Notes: generated by a model from the letters alone, not told the origin. A DNA stretch of 64,000 nt from an uncultured Alistipes sp. (GCA_948442615.1 CAOJSG010000001.1:1-64000); one strand, 5' to 3'. Shown: positions 38,756 to 50,222, counted from the stretch's first letter. Numbers and translations are program-made.

Positions 38756-40129
38756 ATGTCCATTTCGGTTGCCATTCTTGTTACGCTACTTTCTGTTTTG
38801 ATGGCTTCAGGGTGCTCCGGAGGGCCTTCCCTCCGGGAGCCCTCGAATGAACCGTTTGTACACGGAGCCTTACGGGTGTCATACGACGGACGATTCCTGG
38901 TTCATGAGGACGGGACCCCGTTCCCGTATTTCGGAGATACGGCCTGGCAGCTTTTTCACCGATTGGATTCGACGGAGGTGAAATATTACCTCGCAGATCG
39001 GCAGGCAAAGGGTTTTACAGTGATTCAGGCGTGTATCCTTGCCGAACTGAACGGATTGGACACTCCGAATCGCAACGGGGATCTTCCGCTGTTCGACAAC
39101 GATCCGACCCGGCCGAATGAAGCCTATTTTGCGTGGGTGGATTTCGTGATCCAGGAAGCTGCCGCACATGGTTTGTATGTTGGTCTGCTTCCGACTTGGG
39201 GCGACAAAGTAAACCGGAAGTGGGGTGTTGGTCCCGAAATATTCGATGAGTGGAATGCTCGTAAATACGGACGCTTTCTGGGACGTCGCTATCGTGAGTT
39301 TCCGAATATCATTTGGATCAACGGAGGAGATCGCCCTGGCGGTGAGAAAACTATTGTGTGGGATGCGTTGGCTGAAGGTATCTGCGCAGAGGATTCCACC
39401 CATCTGATGACCTATCACCCTTCGGGTGAAGCCTCTTCCGGTATGTGGTTTCATAATCGGGACTGGCTTGATTTCAATATGTTCCAAAGTGGCCATGCCC
39501 AGACAGATTTTGCCATATACAAACGGTTGCTGATCCCGGACTATGAACGGAATCCCGTGAAGCCGGTTCTTGATGGTGAACCTCGTTATGAAGATATACC
39601 AATTCGGTTCAAGTCTGAAAATGGACGTTTTACAGATACAGATGTTCGCAGGACTCTCTATTGGAGTCTCTTCTCAGGAGCATGTGGGTATACCTACGGA
39701 GCCAACGATATCTGGCAGTTCTATGTCCCAGGTCGTACGTCAATGTGTGAAGCCCGCAACCATTGGAAAGATGCACTTCAATTGCCGGGAGCATCGCAAT
39801 TGATCCATGCCCGTCGTCTGTTGGAGAATTTCGGCTGGTGTGACCGCGTCCCGGCTCCGGAGTTGCTTTTCGGAGCACCATTGCAAAATGACGACGTTGC
39901 AGTTGCGGTCCGAGGTTCAGATTATGCCTTGGTTTATATTCCGAATGGACATCCTGTGGAAATTTCGCTTCGGAAACTGCCTCTGAAAGAGACGCTGAGA
40001 TTTTCGTGGTATGACCCACGTAACGGAGCCCGTTATGCGATGGAACAACCCGATTCAGAGAATATCTTGCGGGTTGTGCCACCTTCAAGCGGTAGGGGGC
40101 AGGATTGGATATTAATCGTGGAATTTTAA
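38756..40129 (+). CDS. DUF4038-containing glycoside hydrolase (GH140-like) lipoprotein
   Basis: GRFLVHEDGTPFPYFGDTAWQLFHRLDSTEVKYYLADRQAKGFTVIQACIL...NIIWINGGDRPGG...KPVLDGEPRYEDIP...ACGYTYGANDIWQF. Confidence 0.85.
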   Translation: MSISVAILVTLLSVLMASGCSGGPSLREPSNEPFVHGALRVSYDGRFLVHEDGTPFPYFGDTAWQLFHRLDSTEVKYYLADRQAKGFTVIQACILAELNGLDTPNRNGDLPLFDNDPTRPNEAYFAWVDFVIQEAAAHGLYVGLLPTWGDKVNRKWGVGPEIFDEWNARKYGRFLGRRYREFPNIIWINGGDRPGGEKTIVWDALAEGICAEDSTHLMTYHPSGEASSGMWFHNRDWLDFNMFQSGHAQTDFAIYKRLLIPDYERNPVKPVLDGEPRYEDIPIRFKSENGRFTDTDVRRTLYWSLFSGACGYTYGANDIWQFYVPGRTSMCEARNHWKDALQLPGASQLIHARRLLENFGWCDRVPAPELLFGAPLQNDDVAVAVRGSDYALVYIPNGHPVEISLRKLPLKETLRFSWYDPRNGARYAMEQPDSENILRVVPPSSGRGQDWILIVEF

Positions 40130-40135
40130 TCATAT

Positions 40136-41542
40136 ATGGAGATGAAAGAGATAGCAACAGTCGGACTTCGAGAAAAAATCGGGTATGGGTTGGGAGATGC
40201 CGCTTCGTCGATGTTCTGGAAGTTGTTTACGATGTATCTGCTGTTTTTTTATACGGATATCATCGGATTGCCTGCGGCAGCCATCGGAACCATGTTCCTG
40301 GTTACCCGGATTTGGGATGCTTTTGTCGATCCGCTGATGGGAATCATGACGGACCGTACCGATACACGTTGGGGCAAATTCCGCCCCTATATCCTGTTTG
40401 GTGCAGTCCCTTTCGGTATCATCGGCATTCTGACCTTTGCTGTGCCGGAATTTGGACAGAGCGGTAAGATGATCTATGCGTATGTTACCTATGGCTTGAT
40501 GATGATGATATACAGTGCCGTCAATGTGCCGTATGCTTCGCTGATGGGTGTCATGTCTCCGGATCCTAAGATCCGTACGGAGCTTTCGTCCTACCGGATG
40601 ACCTTCGCTTTTGGCGGAAGCATTCTGGTGTTATTGTTGGTGGAACCGTTGGTAGAGGTGTTTGGCCGGATGCGAGGCTCCGAAATTCCGGATGCTCGCT
40701 TCGGTTGGCAGATGGCCGCCATCGTTTTTGCCATTATTGCAGTGTCCATGTTTTTCTGTACCTTTGCTTGGACCCGAGAGCGTGTGAAGCCGATCAAGGA
40801 GACGAAAAACCGATTGCGTGACGATTTGATCGACTTGTTTCGAAATCGACCGTGGTGGATTCTGTTGGGGGCCGGAGTTGCGGCACAGATATTCAATTCG
40901 ATTCGTGACGGTTCGGCGGTTTACTATTTCAAGTATTATGCCGAAGGAACGGAAGGTTTCCGTTTGGGAATTATCGATGCTTCGGTTTCGCTCACGACGA
41001 TTTATCTGGTTCTCGGACAGGCGGCCAACATCCTCGGAATTATTCTGGTCACCCCGATATCCAATCGTATCGGGAAAAAGCACACTTATCTCTGGTCCAT
41101 GGTGTTTGCTACGGTTCTGAGCGCTTGCTTCTACATGTTGGACAAGTCGGATATCGGAGGAATGCTGCTGTTGCAGTTCCTGATCAGCATGTGTGCCGGA
41201 GCCGTATTTCCGCTGCTTTGGTCAATGTATGCCGATGTGACGGACTTTTCGGAACTTAAAACCGGACGTCGTGCAACTGGGTTGATTTTCTCTTCGTCAT
41301 CCATGTCGCAAAAGTTCGGGTGGACGATTGCCGGAGCGCTTACCGGTTGGCTACTTGGTTACTTCGGATTTGAAGCCAATGTTGTTCAGACAGACACGGC
41401 ACAACATGGAATCCGGTTGATGATGAGTCTGTTGCCGGCCGTGGGAACGCTCCTTTCCGTCTTGTTCATTGCATTCTATCCACTGAACGAGAAGACCTTG
41501 AACAGGATTCTGGAAGAGCTGAGTATAAGAAGAAAACAATAA
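40136..41542 (+). CDS. GPH-family glycoside-pentoside-hexuronide:cation symporter (MelB-like)
   Basis: EKIGYGLGDAASSMFWKLFTMYLLFFYTDIIGLPAAAIGTMFLVTRIWDAFVDPLMGIMTDRTDTRWGKFRPYILFGAVPF. Confidence 0.95.
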   Translation: MEMKEIATVGLREKIGYGLGDAASSMFWKLFTMYLLFFYTDIIGLPAAAIGTMFLVTRIWDAFVDPLMGIMTDRTDTRWGKFRPYILFGAVPFGIIGILTFAVPEFGQSGKMIYAYVTYGLMMMIYSAVNVPYASLMGVMSPDPKIRTELSSYRMTFAFGGSILVLLLVEPLVEVFGRMRGSEIPDARFGWQMAAIVFAIIAVSMFFCTFAWTRERVKPIKETKNRLRDDLIDLFRNRPWWILLGAGVAAQIFNSIRDGSAVYYFKYYAEGTEGFRLGIIDASVSLTTIYLVLGQAANILGIILVTPISNRIGKKHTYLWSMVFATVLSACFYMLDKSDIGGMLLLQFLISMCAGAVFPLLWSMYADVTDFSELKTGRRATGLIFSSSSMSQKFGWTIAGALTGWLLGYFGFEANVVQTDTAQHGIRLMMSLLPAVGTLLSVLFIAFYPLNEKTLNRILEELSIRRKQ

Positions 41543-41555
41543 ATACAGAATTCAG

Positions 41556-44072
41556 ATGAAAAAAAGCTATCTGCTGTTGCTGCTGTTGGGCCTTTCCTCC
41601 GTATTGCGGGCCCAACAGTACGAAACCGCTCCTCGGGATAACCGGATTCAAAATTTCGGGAACGTGACTTTGGAAATGTCATTGAAACCCTTCAAGCAGA
41701 ACACCCCGGAATATATCCGGGAGGTTTGTCGGACGATGTTCCGACAGTGGACTCCGTTGCTTTCTCATGCCGACACAGTGTCGATTCTACTTTGGACTTC
41801 GGACGGATCGGAAATTCTCGACTATACGGGTGATCCGAATCAACCGTTGGAATGGGGAATGTATGCTGGGAATCCGAATGCACCTCATGCGGTCAATTCC
41901 GGACCGAAGGAGTTGAATCTCCACCAGCGAGCGTATACCTATATCGCGGATCCTCCGGCCTTTACCTATGGAGACCTCCGATTCATTATCGCTACCTTGA
42001 AAGAGGTCGGACGTCGGGAAACCGGGAAGGTTATCCGCGTCGGTGAAACATTTGATCCGGGTCCGGAGTTTGCCAAATCTCCATTCAAGTATGAGCGCCA
42101 TCCCGAAATCTGTATGGCCAATACATTGGGAGCCAAATCCTTCGTGTGTTGTTATGCAACTTTGAATGCTGATGAGCGTTCGTATGCTTCCTATCCGGAT
42201 GGAATTCCTCAAGGAACGCCGCTTGGAACGTTTCTGGGGAAGCAAAGCCACCGATTCTTGGCAGATATGGGGTTCGACTACTTCTGGCTGTCGAATGGAT
42301 TCGGATTTGGCATGGAAACTTGGAATACGGTTGGTGCTATTTTTGACGGGAATTGTTTCCGTGGGGAGCGGATGCCGGAGATCCAGCAGAAGATCCTGGA
42401 TTTCTGGACGACGTTCCGCAAGGAGTGTCCCGACGTACCTATTGAAACACGAGGAACGAATTTGTCGGCAGGGATCGATTTAGCCCGCGACGGAGTAGAT
42501 CTGCGGAGTATCTATCGAGGCGGGTTCAACCTATTGCCGCCTCCGAACTCTCCCTGGGCGGCACTCGACGGCGACTTCGGGCTTGAGTTGACCGGTTACA
42601 TGTCTCGTATCTCCGAGATTCCAGACTGCCGTTACCTGTTCCGTTATTACACGCACGATCCGTGGTGGGCCAACACTCCCTGGTTGGATCGATATGGTCG
42701 TGAGGCGCACGACATCTATCTACCGATGTCGGTGTCGCGGATTGATACGGCCGGCCGAATCGTACTGCCCAGCAACTTGAACTTGCTCACCGTAGATGAC
42801 ACTTACGGAAATATGCCCGACCAGGTGCCCGAGGAGGTTATCCCGCATCTGCTGCAGGCTCGCAGAACTGCTCCGGATCAAGCCGGTCCGGTTGTTTGGG
42901 TTTATCCGTTCGATGAATACCACGACTGGGCGTTCGAACATCCGGAGCGTCTTGCCGAGGTTTTTTATGGCGATTGGTTTATTCGGCAGGCTCTCAATGA
43001 GGGTTTCCCGATGAATACCGTGGTTTCCACAACCACGTTTACGGCACTCATGCAACGCAGGGATTCGGTTCTGGATGCCTCCGTCCTCGTTACGATTGTC
43101 CCCGAGGCCGGGAGCGAACTGGAAACGGCATTGATCGATTTTGTCGAGCGAGGAGGCAGTCTGATCGTCTATGGTCCGGTAGGACATGGCAGTGATCGTT
43201 TCCTGGATTTTCTGAATATAAGAAAAGTTGAACCATTAGATGGCGTTTTTTCGCTGAAACTGACAACGGCATTTGATCAGGTAGACGGTGGTTCGATGCA
43301 ACTTCGTCATGATGGTACATTTTCCGGCGGTGGCCTGGAAACCCGGATTCGGACGTCTCGTTCCGATACGCGGATTTTGGCACGTGCGGTACGAAACGGA
43401 CAAAACCGTGATGTGGTCGTTTTCCGGCGGACCCCGGAGTGGTACGGTGGTGGTGTCTGCTATGTGAGAGGTACGAATTCGGCTCGCTATACGGGCGGAA
43501 TGTTGCTTTCCCCGGATCTTCCGTCCGATTATTTCCGGGGCGGCTCCTTGATGCGTCAGGCCTTGGCGGCTTTCGGATACGAGATTCGGTTTGAAAAGGT
43601 CGATTCGGATCTTCGCACGCCGGTAAATGTCATTTCCCGGAATCGAAACGGTTATATCTTCTCGGGGTATGTTCCGAATCAGACGGTCGAGCAGCAGTTC
43701 CTTTTCCCTCAGGGAGCTCCGATTTTTACGGGTCAGGAAGCCCTGCTCAAGGATGGCCGTGCAACATATCGGCTTCCTCGGGCCTGGAGTGAAGAGTGCC
43801 GGGTATTTGTTCAGCAGAGCGATGGCATTGTTTCGTGTTGGGAGATTCCTCCCGTGGAGTTCGGTGTCCGACGAAAGATTGGTGTCAACGGGTTAAAAAA
43901 TGCCGTATTGCGCGTCTATCCCGATGGCGATTTGTCGAACTACAATGTCATGCCCGGAAAAGACCATTACCCCTCGCGAGCTGGAATGCTTAAATCTGTT
44001 AGGAAAGAGGATAGTAGGGGGTACTATTATGAATATAAGGATATTAGTGGTTCATATGTTATAACTTGGTAG
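41556..44072 (+). CDS. Large secreted protein of uncertain family, possible TIM-barrel hydrolase with GATase-like domain
   Basis: Signal peptide MKKSYLLLLLLGLSSVLRAQ; TLEMSLKPFK...; DASVLVTIVPEAGSELETALIDFVERGGSLIVYGP resembles GATase-like domains of some glycosidases. Confidence 0.6.
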   Translation: MKKSYLLLLLLGLSSVLRAQQYETAPRDNRIQNFGNVTLEMSLKPFKQNTPEYIREVCRTMFRQWTPLLSHADTVSILLWTSDGSEILDYTGDPNQPLEWGMYAGNPNAPHAVNSGPKELNLHQRAYTYIADPPAFTYGDLRFIIATLKEVGRRETGKVIRVGETFDPGPEFAKSPFKYERHPEICMANTLGAKSFVCCYATLNADERSYASYPDGIPQGTPLGTFLGKQSHRFLADMGFDYFWLSNGFGFGMETWNTVGAIFDGNCFRGERMPEIQQKILDFWTTFRKECPDVPIETRGTNLSAGIDLARDGVDLRSIYRGGFNLLPPPNSPWAALDGDFGLELTGYMSRISEIPDCRYLFRYYTHDPWWANTPWLDRYGREAHDIYLPMSVSRIDTAGRIVLPSNLNLLTVDDTYGNMPDQVPEEVIPHLLQARRTAPDQAGPVVWVYPFDEYHDWAFEHPERLAEVFYGDWFIRQALNEGFPMNTVVSTTTFTALMQRRDSVLDASVLVTIVPEAGSELETALIDFVERGGSLIVYGPVGHGSDRFLDFLNIRKVEPLDGVFSLKLTTAFDQVDGGSMQLRHDGTFSGGGLETRIRTSRSDTRILARAVRNGQNRDVVVFRRTPEWYGGGVCYVRGTNSARYTGGMLLSPDLPSDYFRGGSLMRQALAAFGYEIRFEKVDSDLRTPVNVISRNRNGYIFSGYVPNQTVEQQFLFPQGAPIFTGQEALLKDGRATYRLPRAWSEECRVFVQQSDGIVSCWEIPPVEFGVRRKIGVNGLKNAVLRVYPDGDLSNYNVMPGKDHYPSRAGMLKSVRKEDSRGYYYEYKDISGSYVITW

Positions 44073-44086
44073 TCTGATTCACCGGT

Positions 44087-45358
44087 ATGTTGAGGAAAAT
44101 CAATCGGAGGTTTATCGGAGGAGTCGTTTTGGCTCTCTTGATTTTTTCGTCCGTATCAGCCCGGGAATGGCATGTTCGCAAAGATACATTGCTTAAGGAT
44201 TGCTTGACTTTTTCGACTATTGAGCGAGCTTTGGCGAATGCTGTTTCGGGAGATACGGTGCGAATCTTCCCAGGAGTTTATGACGAGTACGGATTGCGAA
44301 TTCCAGATCAAGTGACATTGATCGGGAACGGGTATGTTCATATTCGAGGGGAATTGCCAGTTACCGTCGATTGCCGAACGTCGAATGAAACTTCAACTGT
44401 CGATTTTTTCGGGAATGGTCGTCTTGAAAACTTGACAGTCACAGCTCGCAATATGCGTTATCCAATTCATTCCGATTTTTCTTCGGGGAATACTCGACAG
44501 GATATAGTAAATTGCCGATTCATTCATTATGGAAGCAAAGATTTGTACGATTATCGGAAAAAGCATGGACTGGATACGGATTCGTTGTTTATCGTACAAA
44601 GTGCCTGGGGCGGAGGAACCAAAGCCGGGGATAGCCGAATTTTCGAAGATTGCTACTTCGAGAGCCCCATGCGGGCTTTCAGTACGCATAACAACGTTGA
44701 TTTTCACAAGACCTACGGTGCGTCAACAGTCATTTTGAAACGATGTGAAATGATCTCACATGGAGTGAATTTGGATGGACGGCCAATCGGATTTCGGCTT
44801 CCTGTGGTCATTCAGAGCCTAGAGTCGCATACTGTGGATCGGATTGTTTTATCCGGATGTCGGATAAACGGTTATCTTTGCTTCCAGAATTACCCGACGC
44901 ATTCGGTATGGTGCGATACTCCTAATCTGAAACTTGTGTTTAATATGTCTGGAAGCGTTGGACGGTTGCTTGATCAAATTTCTGTTTTGGGTAAACTCCC
45001 GACATGGTATCCGGTTATTCCTCAAGAGACGATTTGTGCCGTCAATGACGGGATACAGCAGATTAGTCAAGGAAAAGCTGTGAAGCAGACGAAAGAAGGC
45101 GTTGCTTTGATGACTTCTGCGGATTCACCCAACTTGTTTTTGGGAGTAGTCTTAGAAAATATAAATCCAGGTTGTTCTGGGAATGTAAAAGTGGGGGGCT
45201 ATCTGCCGTATCCTTATTTCAGTGGACTTATGTCTGTGGAATTGAAAGAAGGACAAGGACTTGGAGTTGATTCTTTGGGCAATTTTTGTTTGGATGAGAA
45301 ATCTCCGGTTGCTTATGTGTCCGACAATAAGAATATTACTTTTGAGGAAGAGAAATGA
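44087..45358 (+). CDS. Secreted right-handed parallel beta-helix-like protein
   Basis: Signal-like N-terminus; FSTIERALANAVSGDTVRIFPGVYDEYGLRIPDQVTLIGNGYVHIRG pectin-lyase-fold pattern. Confidence 0.7.
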   Translation: MLRKINRRFIGGVVLALLIFSSVSAREWHVRKDTLLKDCLTFSTIERALANAVSGDTVRIFPGVYDEYGLRIPDQVTLIGNGYVHIRGELPVTVDCRTSNETSTVDFFGNGRLENLTVTARNMRYPIHSDFSSGNTRQDIVNCRFIHYGSKDLYDYRKKHGLDTDSLFIVQSAWGGGTKAGDSRIFEDCYFESPMRAFSTHNNVDFHKTYGASTVILKRCEMISHGVNLDGRPIGFRLPVVIQSLESHTVDRIVLSGCRINGYLCFQNYPTHSVWCDTPNLKLVFNMSGSVGRLLDQISVLGKLPTWYPVIPQETICAVNDGIQQISQGKAVKQTKEGVALMTSADSPNLFLGVVLENINPGCSGNVKVGGYLPYPYFSGLMSVELKEGQGLGVDSLGNFCLDEKSPVAYVSDNKNITFEEEK

Positions 45359-45438
45359 TTTTTATCTTTGAATTGAAGGTGGCCTGGAATAATTGATCTG
45401 CATTGAAAAGCAGTTGAATAATCCCATATAATTAAAAG

Positions 45439-45479
45439 TAAGGCCCCATGCAAACATATAAATTTGCATGGGGCCTTAG
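45439..45479 (+). terminator. Terminator at the end of the PUL operon
   Basis: taaggccccatgcaaacatataaatttgcatggggcctta. Confidence 0.85.
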
Positions 45480-45710
45480 ATACTTTTTTTGTCTGCAAAT
45501 ATCCCTTGCTTTGGATTTATAAGAACGTGAAGTTTTATTGTTTGGTTAGGCCCAATGGAAGATGTCTTAGAAGAATTTCCTTGCTTCTTCATTTTCGGGG
45601 AGTTGTAGACCCGTGAATCACGCATATTCTTTTTAGTGTGTCAGGGACTCGGGTGGGATGAGTTGGAGCCAATGATTGCTCTTATTTTTATCTATTTTAA
45701 GGAATATGCT

Positions 45711-46325
45711 ATGAATAATATGGTAAAAAGATTCAGTCGTAGCGAATTTATCAAACTATTCCATACAACGGACATGAATCCGAATAACATAGATAATCAG
45801 CGTCTTAGTTTGGCCTATACGCGCTTTATCAATCGTATTCAGACTGTCTCTAAACTGGATTCCTGTTCCAGACTGGAGGCTCTGCAAGCATTGGCGAGGA
45901 CGAGAGAAATTCTTTTTCGCCTTCAGTCACAACATAAGGATTCGGAGTCTCTCAGCTATCAACTGATCCACTCCTCGCTCTCGTTGATCAATTTTGAGAA
46001 ACAAATGATCTGTTTGCAACTCAAATATCCGGGGATTCGGAATATGCATACTTCGCGTCCTCATTCATCTCTTAAAATCTCAGGGCGATTCACCAACTCC
46101 GATTTAATGGAGGTAATCGCAGCCCTGTCGGCCGTGGGGTTCTTCTGCCAACAGGATGACTCTCCGGCCACCTTCATGCAGATTACGCGCGAGTTTGAGA
46201 CGCTTTGCAATACGAGTTTCAAGAATCCGGACAACTGCCGCTGGGCCATTCTGAACCGCAAGAACCGCCTGACCCACTTTCTCGATACGCTGCGGGGTAC
46301 GCTAGTCGAGTTGAGCCAGAAGTAA
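45711..46325 (+). CDS. RteC-like protein (mobile-element regulator family)
   Basis: C-terminal ISGRFTNSDLMEVIAALSAVGFFCQQDDSPATFMQITREFETLCNTSFKNPDNCRWAILNRKNRLTHFLDTLRGTLVE matches the RteC-family pattern; adjacent to integrase. Confidence 0.7.
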   Translation: MNNMVKRFSRSEFIKLFHTTDMNPNNIDNQRLSLAYTRFINRIQTVSKLDSCSRLEALQALARTREILFRLQSQHKDSESLSYQLIHSSLSLINFEKQMICLQLKYPGIRNMHTSRPHSSLKISGRFTNSDLMEVIAALSAVGFFCQQDDSPATFMQITREFETLCNTSFKNPDNCRWAILNRKNRLTHFLDTLRGTLVELSQK

Positions 46326-46337
46326 ACAGTTCTTGCA

Positions 46338-46389
46338 TAAACGACCGGCCGCAAGGAACCGGACTGGTTCCTCGCCGTCCGGTCGTTTG
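46338..46389. terminator. Nested hairpin between convergent rteC-like and int genes
   Basis: aaacgaccgg ... ccggtcgttt outer stem, ggaacc-ggact-ggttcc inner stem. Confidence 0.75.
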
Positions 46390-46395
46390 TCTGCG

Positions 46396-47613
46396 TCAGA
46401 CCGTTAGGATCTTCCCGATTTTTTGCATCTCCCGACTAATATTCGCCTCGGATATTTTGGCATAATGACGGGTCATGTTGGTATTCGAGTGGCCGAGGAT
46501 CTTGGCGATTATATCAATTGGCATCCCGTATTCGATAGCCAGGGTTGCGAACGTATGTCGGGCCAGGTGGACTGTCAGATTTTTGTTGATCAGGCAAATG
46601 TCGGCAATCTCCTTCAAGTAGGCGTTCATCTTCTGATTGCTCGGAACGGGCAGCAGTTTTCCTTTGAGTCGTAACTCAGGATCCCGTTCGTATTTTTGCA
46701 GAATCCGAATCGGGTGCGGCAGCAGCGGAATCCGACTTACGACTGCGGTCTTTTCCCGCGGTTTATGAATCCACAGGATGCCGTTCTCGTCGGTCGTGAT
46801 GTGCTCGGACCGCAGGTGGTCGACATCCGTGAAAGCCAGTCCCGTCAGCGCACAGAAGCAGAAGACATCCCGAATCCGTTCCAGTCGTTCGTTTGGCATC
46901 GGGCGTTTCAGCAGCAGGTCCAGCTCCGCCTTTGTCAACGGTACCTTGACATTCGTCTTGTCGATCTTCATCTTGTAGAAGCGGAAGGGATTCTTCTCGA
47001 TCCATTCGTTCCGGATGGCATAGAGGATGAAGTTCTTCAGACAGCACAGCAGATTGACCGCTCCGTTGTTCTTGCATTTGTGCCTTGTCTGCATGTGGGT
47101 GTTCAGCCCGTCGATATACTCGTAGGAGATTCTGTCCAGCGGCAGATCCTCCTTTTGATATTGAACCTGGGTGTATTCTGTCATGTAGCGTAGCAGGCGG
47201 TGGTATTTGTTGGCTGTGACCTGTGTGATGCGGCTACCGACCTCTTGCTGCCGTTTTTCGCAGTATTTCGAGAATTCGGCAAGGAAGAGTCGGGTGGTGC
47301 CGCCCGGATTCTCCAGCCGCTCCTTGATGGTGAAGCAGTCCGGTATCCTGCCCTCCCGAATCAGAGCGTCGTAGGCCGCCAGGATATTGGCCCGATAGCT
47401 GTCCACGATGCCGTTGATCTGCAGGGCCACCTTGTCCCGATGCAGGGAGCGTTCCAGACGTTGGTTCCAGCGCTCGGGCTCGATCTGGCAGCGGGTGTAG
47501 ATCTCGGTTGAGAGGCCGGAGGTGGTGATTCGGGCATAGATGGGTGCTTTGCCCTTTTTGGAGATTCTGGCCTTCTTGCAGAAGAAGACCACGGAGAAGG
47601 TTGTTCGACGCAT
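46396..47613 (-). CDS. int: Tyrosine recombinase/integrase (IntDOT-like Bacteroidetes family)
   Basis: Arm-binding N-terminus MRRTTFSVVFFCKKARISKKGKAPIYARITTSG; VHLARHTFATLAIEYGMPIDIIAKILGHSNTNMTRHYAKI catalytic HxxR...H/W...Y region. Confidence 0.96.
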   Translation of the reverse strand: MRRTTFSVVFFCKKARISKKGKAPIYARITTSGLSTEIYTRCQIEPERWNQRLERSLHRDKVALQINGIVDSYRANILAAYDALIREGRIPDCFTIKERLENPGGTTRLFLAEFSKYCEKRQQEVGSRITQVTANKYHRLLRYMTEYTQVQYQKEDLPLDRISYEYIDGLNTHMQTRHKCKNNGAVNLLCCLKNFILYAIRNEWIEKNPFRFYKMKIDKTNVKVPLTKAELDLLLKRPMPNERLERIRDVFCFCALTGLAFTDVDHLRSEHITTDENGILWIHKPREKTAVVSRIPLLPHPIRILQKYERDPELRLKGKLLPVPSNQKMNAYLKEIADICLINKNLTVHLARHTFATLAIEYGMPIDIIAKILGHSNTNMTRHYAKISEANISREMQKIGKILTV

Positions 47614-47701
47614 GGCTGCATGTTTTTTAAGGGGTTAAACAAACGTTTGCAGCATGGGAGATATTGCGGTGCAAATCGATGTGGAACAATGCATTGTGCG
47701 T

Positions 47702-47746
47702 AAATCGTGACCTATTTTCGGCCCGAGGCAAAACAGGTCACGATTT
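47702..47746. repeat. 12-bp perfect inverted repeat AAATCGTGACCT/AGGTCACGATTT between int and att
   Basis: Arms 47702-47713 and 47735-47746, 21-bp spacer. Confidence 0.85.
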
Positions 47747-47797
47747 GGTCTCGGACTCGTTGCCTGAGAATGCATTTTCAGGAACCAGCCAAAAATG

Positions 47798-47834
47798 AAA
47801 AAGCCTTACATATCATTGATACATAAGGCTTTTT
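47798..47834 (-). terminator. Island-borne terminator restored downstream of tRNA-His
   Basis: AAAAAGCCTTA...TAAGGCTTTTT hairpin; resembles the ancestral copy at 18353-18387 (shared GATACATAAGG). Confidence 0.8.
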
Positions 47835-47868
47835 GCTTGTTTTAGCGCTTCTCTTTCCTGCGCCCTAG

Positions 47869-47943
<75 letters not shown>

Positions 47944-48114
47944 ATGTCCGATACGCGTCGTATCGGAGTGCAAATGTAATACACTTTTTCGCTTCCGCCA
48001 AAAAAAAACGACGAAATCTGATCGGAATCTTGCATCTTTCGCCCGGACGGGACCGGCGGGGCCCGACGTGCTGCGGGTCCGCGCCGGTCGGAACGGCCGG
48101 CCGGAATCCCGGGT

Positions 48115-48131
48115 TCTGCCAAAATGGCAGA
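48115..48131. promoter_or_regulatory. Inverted repeat TCTGCCA-AAA-TGGCAGA upstream of groES, candidate regulator site
   Basis: 7-bp perfect arms. Confidence 0.4.
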
Positions 48132-48264
48132 CATCCGCTGACAAACCCGCCGCCGGAACCTGCCAAAAATCGGTTGGCATAGCAATTGTTGGAAGGAAGA
48201 TCGCCGTCGGCGGTGGGCCGCGGCGTTACATGCAAACGGAATTCAGTCATAAAAACAAACAGCT

Positions 48265-50188
<1,924 letters not shown>

Positions 50189-50222
50189 CGGATTCCCGGA
50201 GCGGCGCGGCCGCTCGCAGTAC

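Noticed and set aside
41556-44072. Anti-phage or toxin function for the 838-aa protein
   Set aside because: Signal peptide and position within a glycan operon favour carbohydrate processing
46423-47193. Plus-strand ORFs opposite the integrase
   Set aside because: Antisense to a canonical tyrosine recombinase
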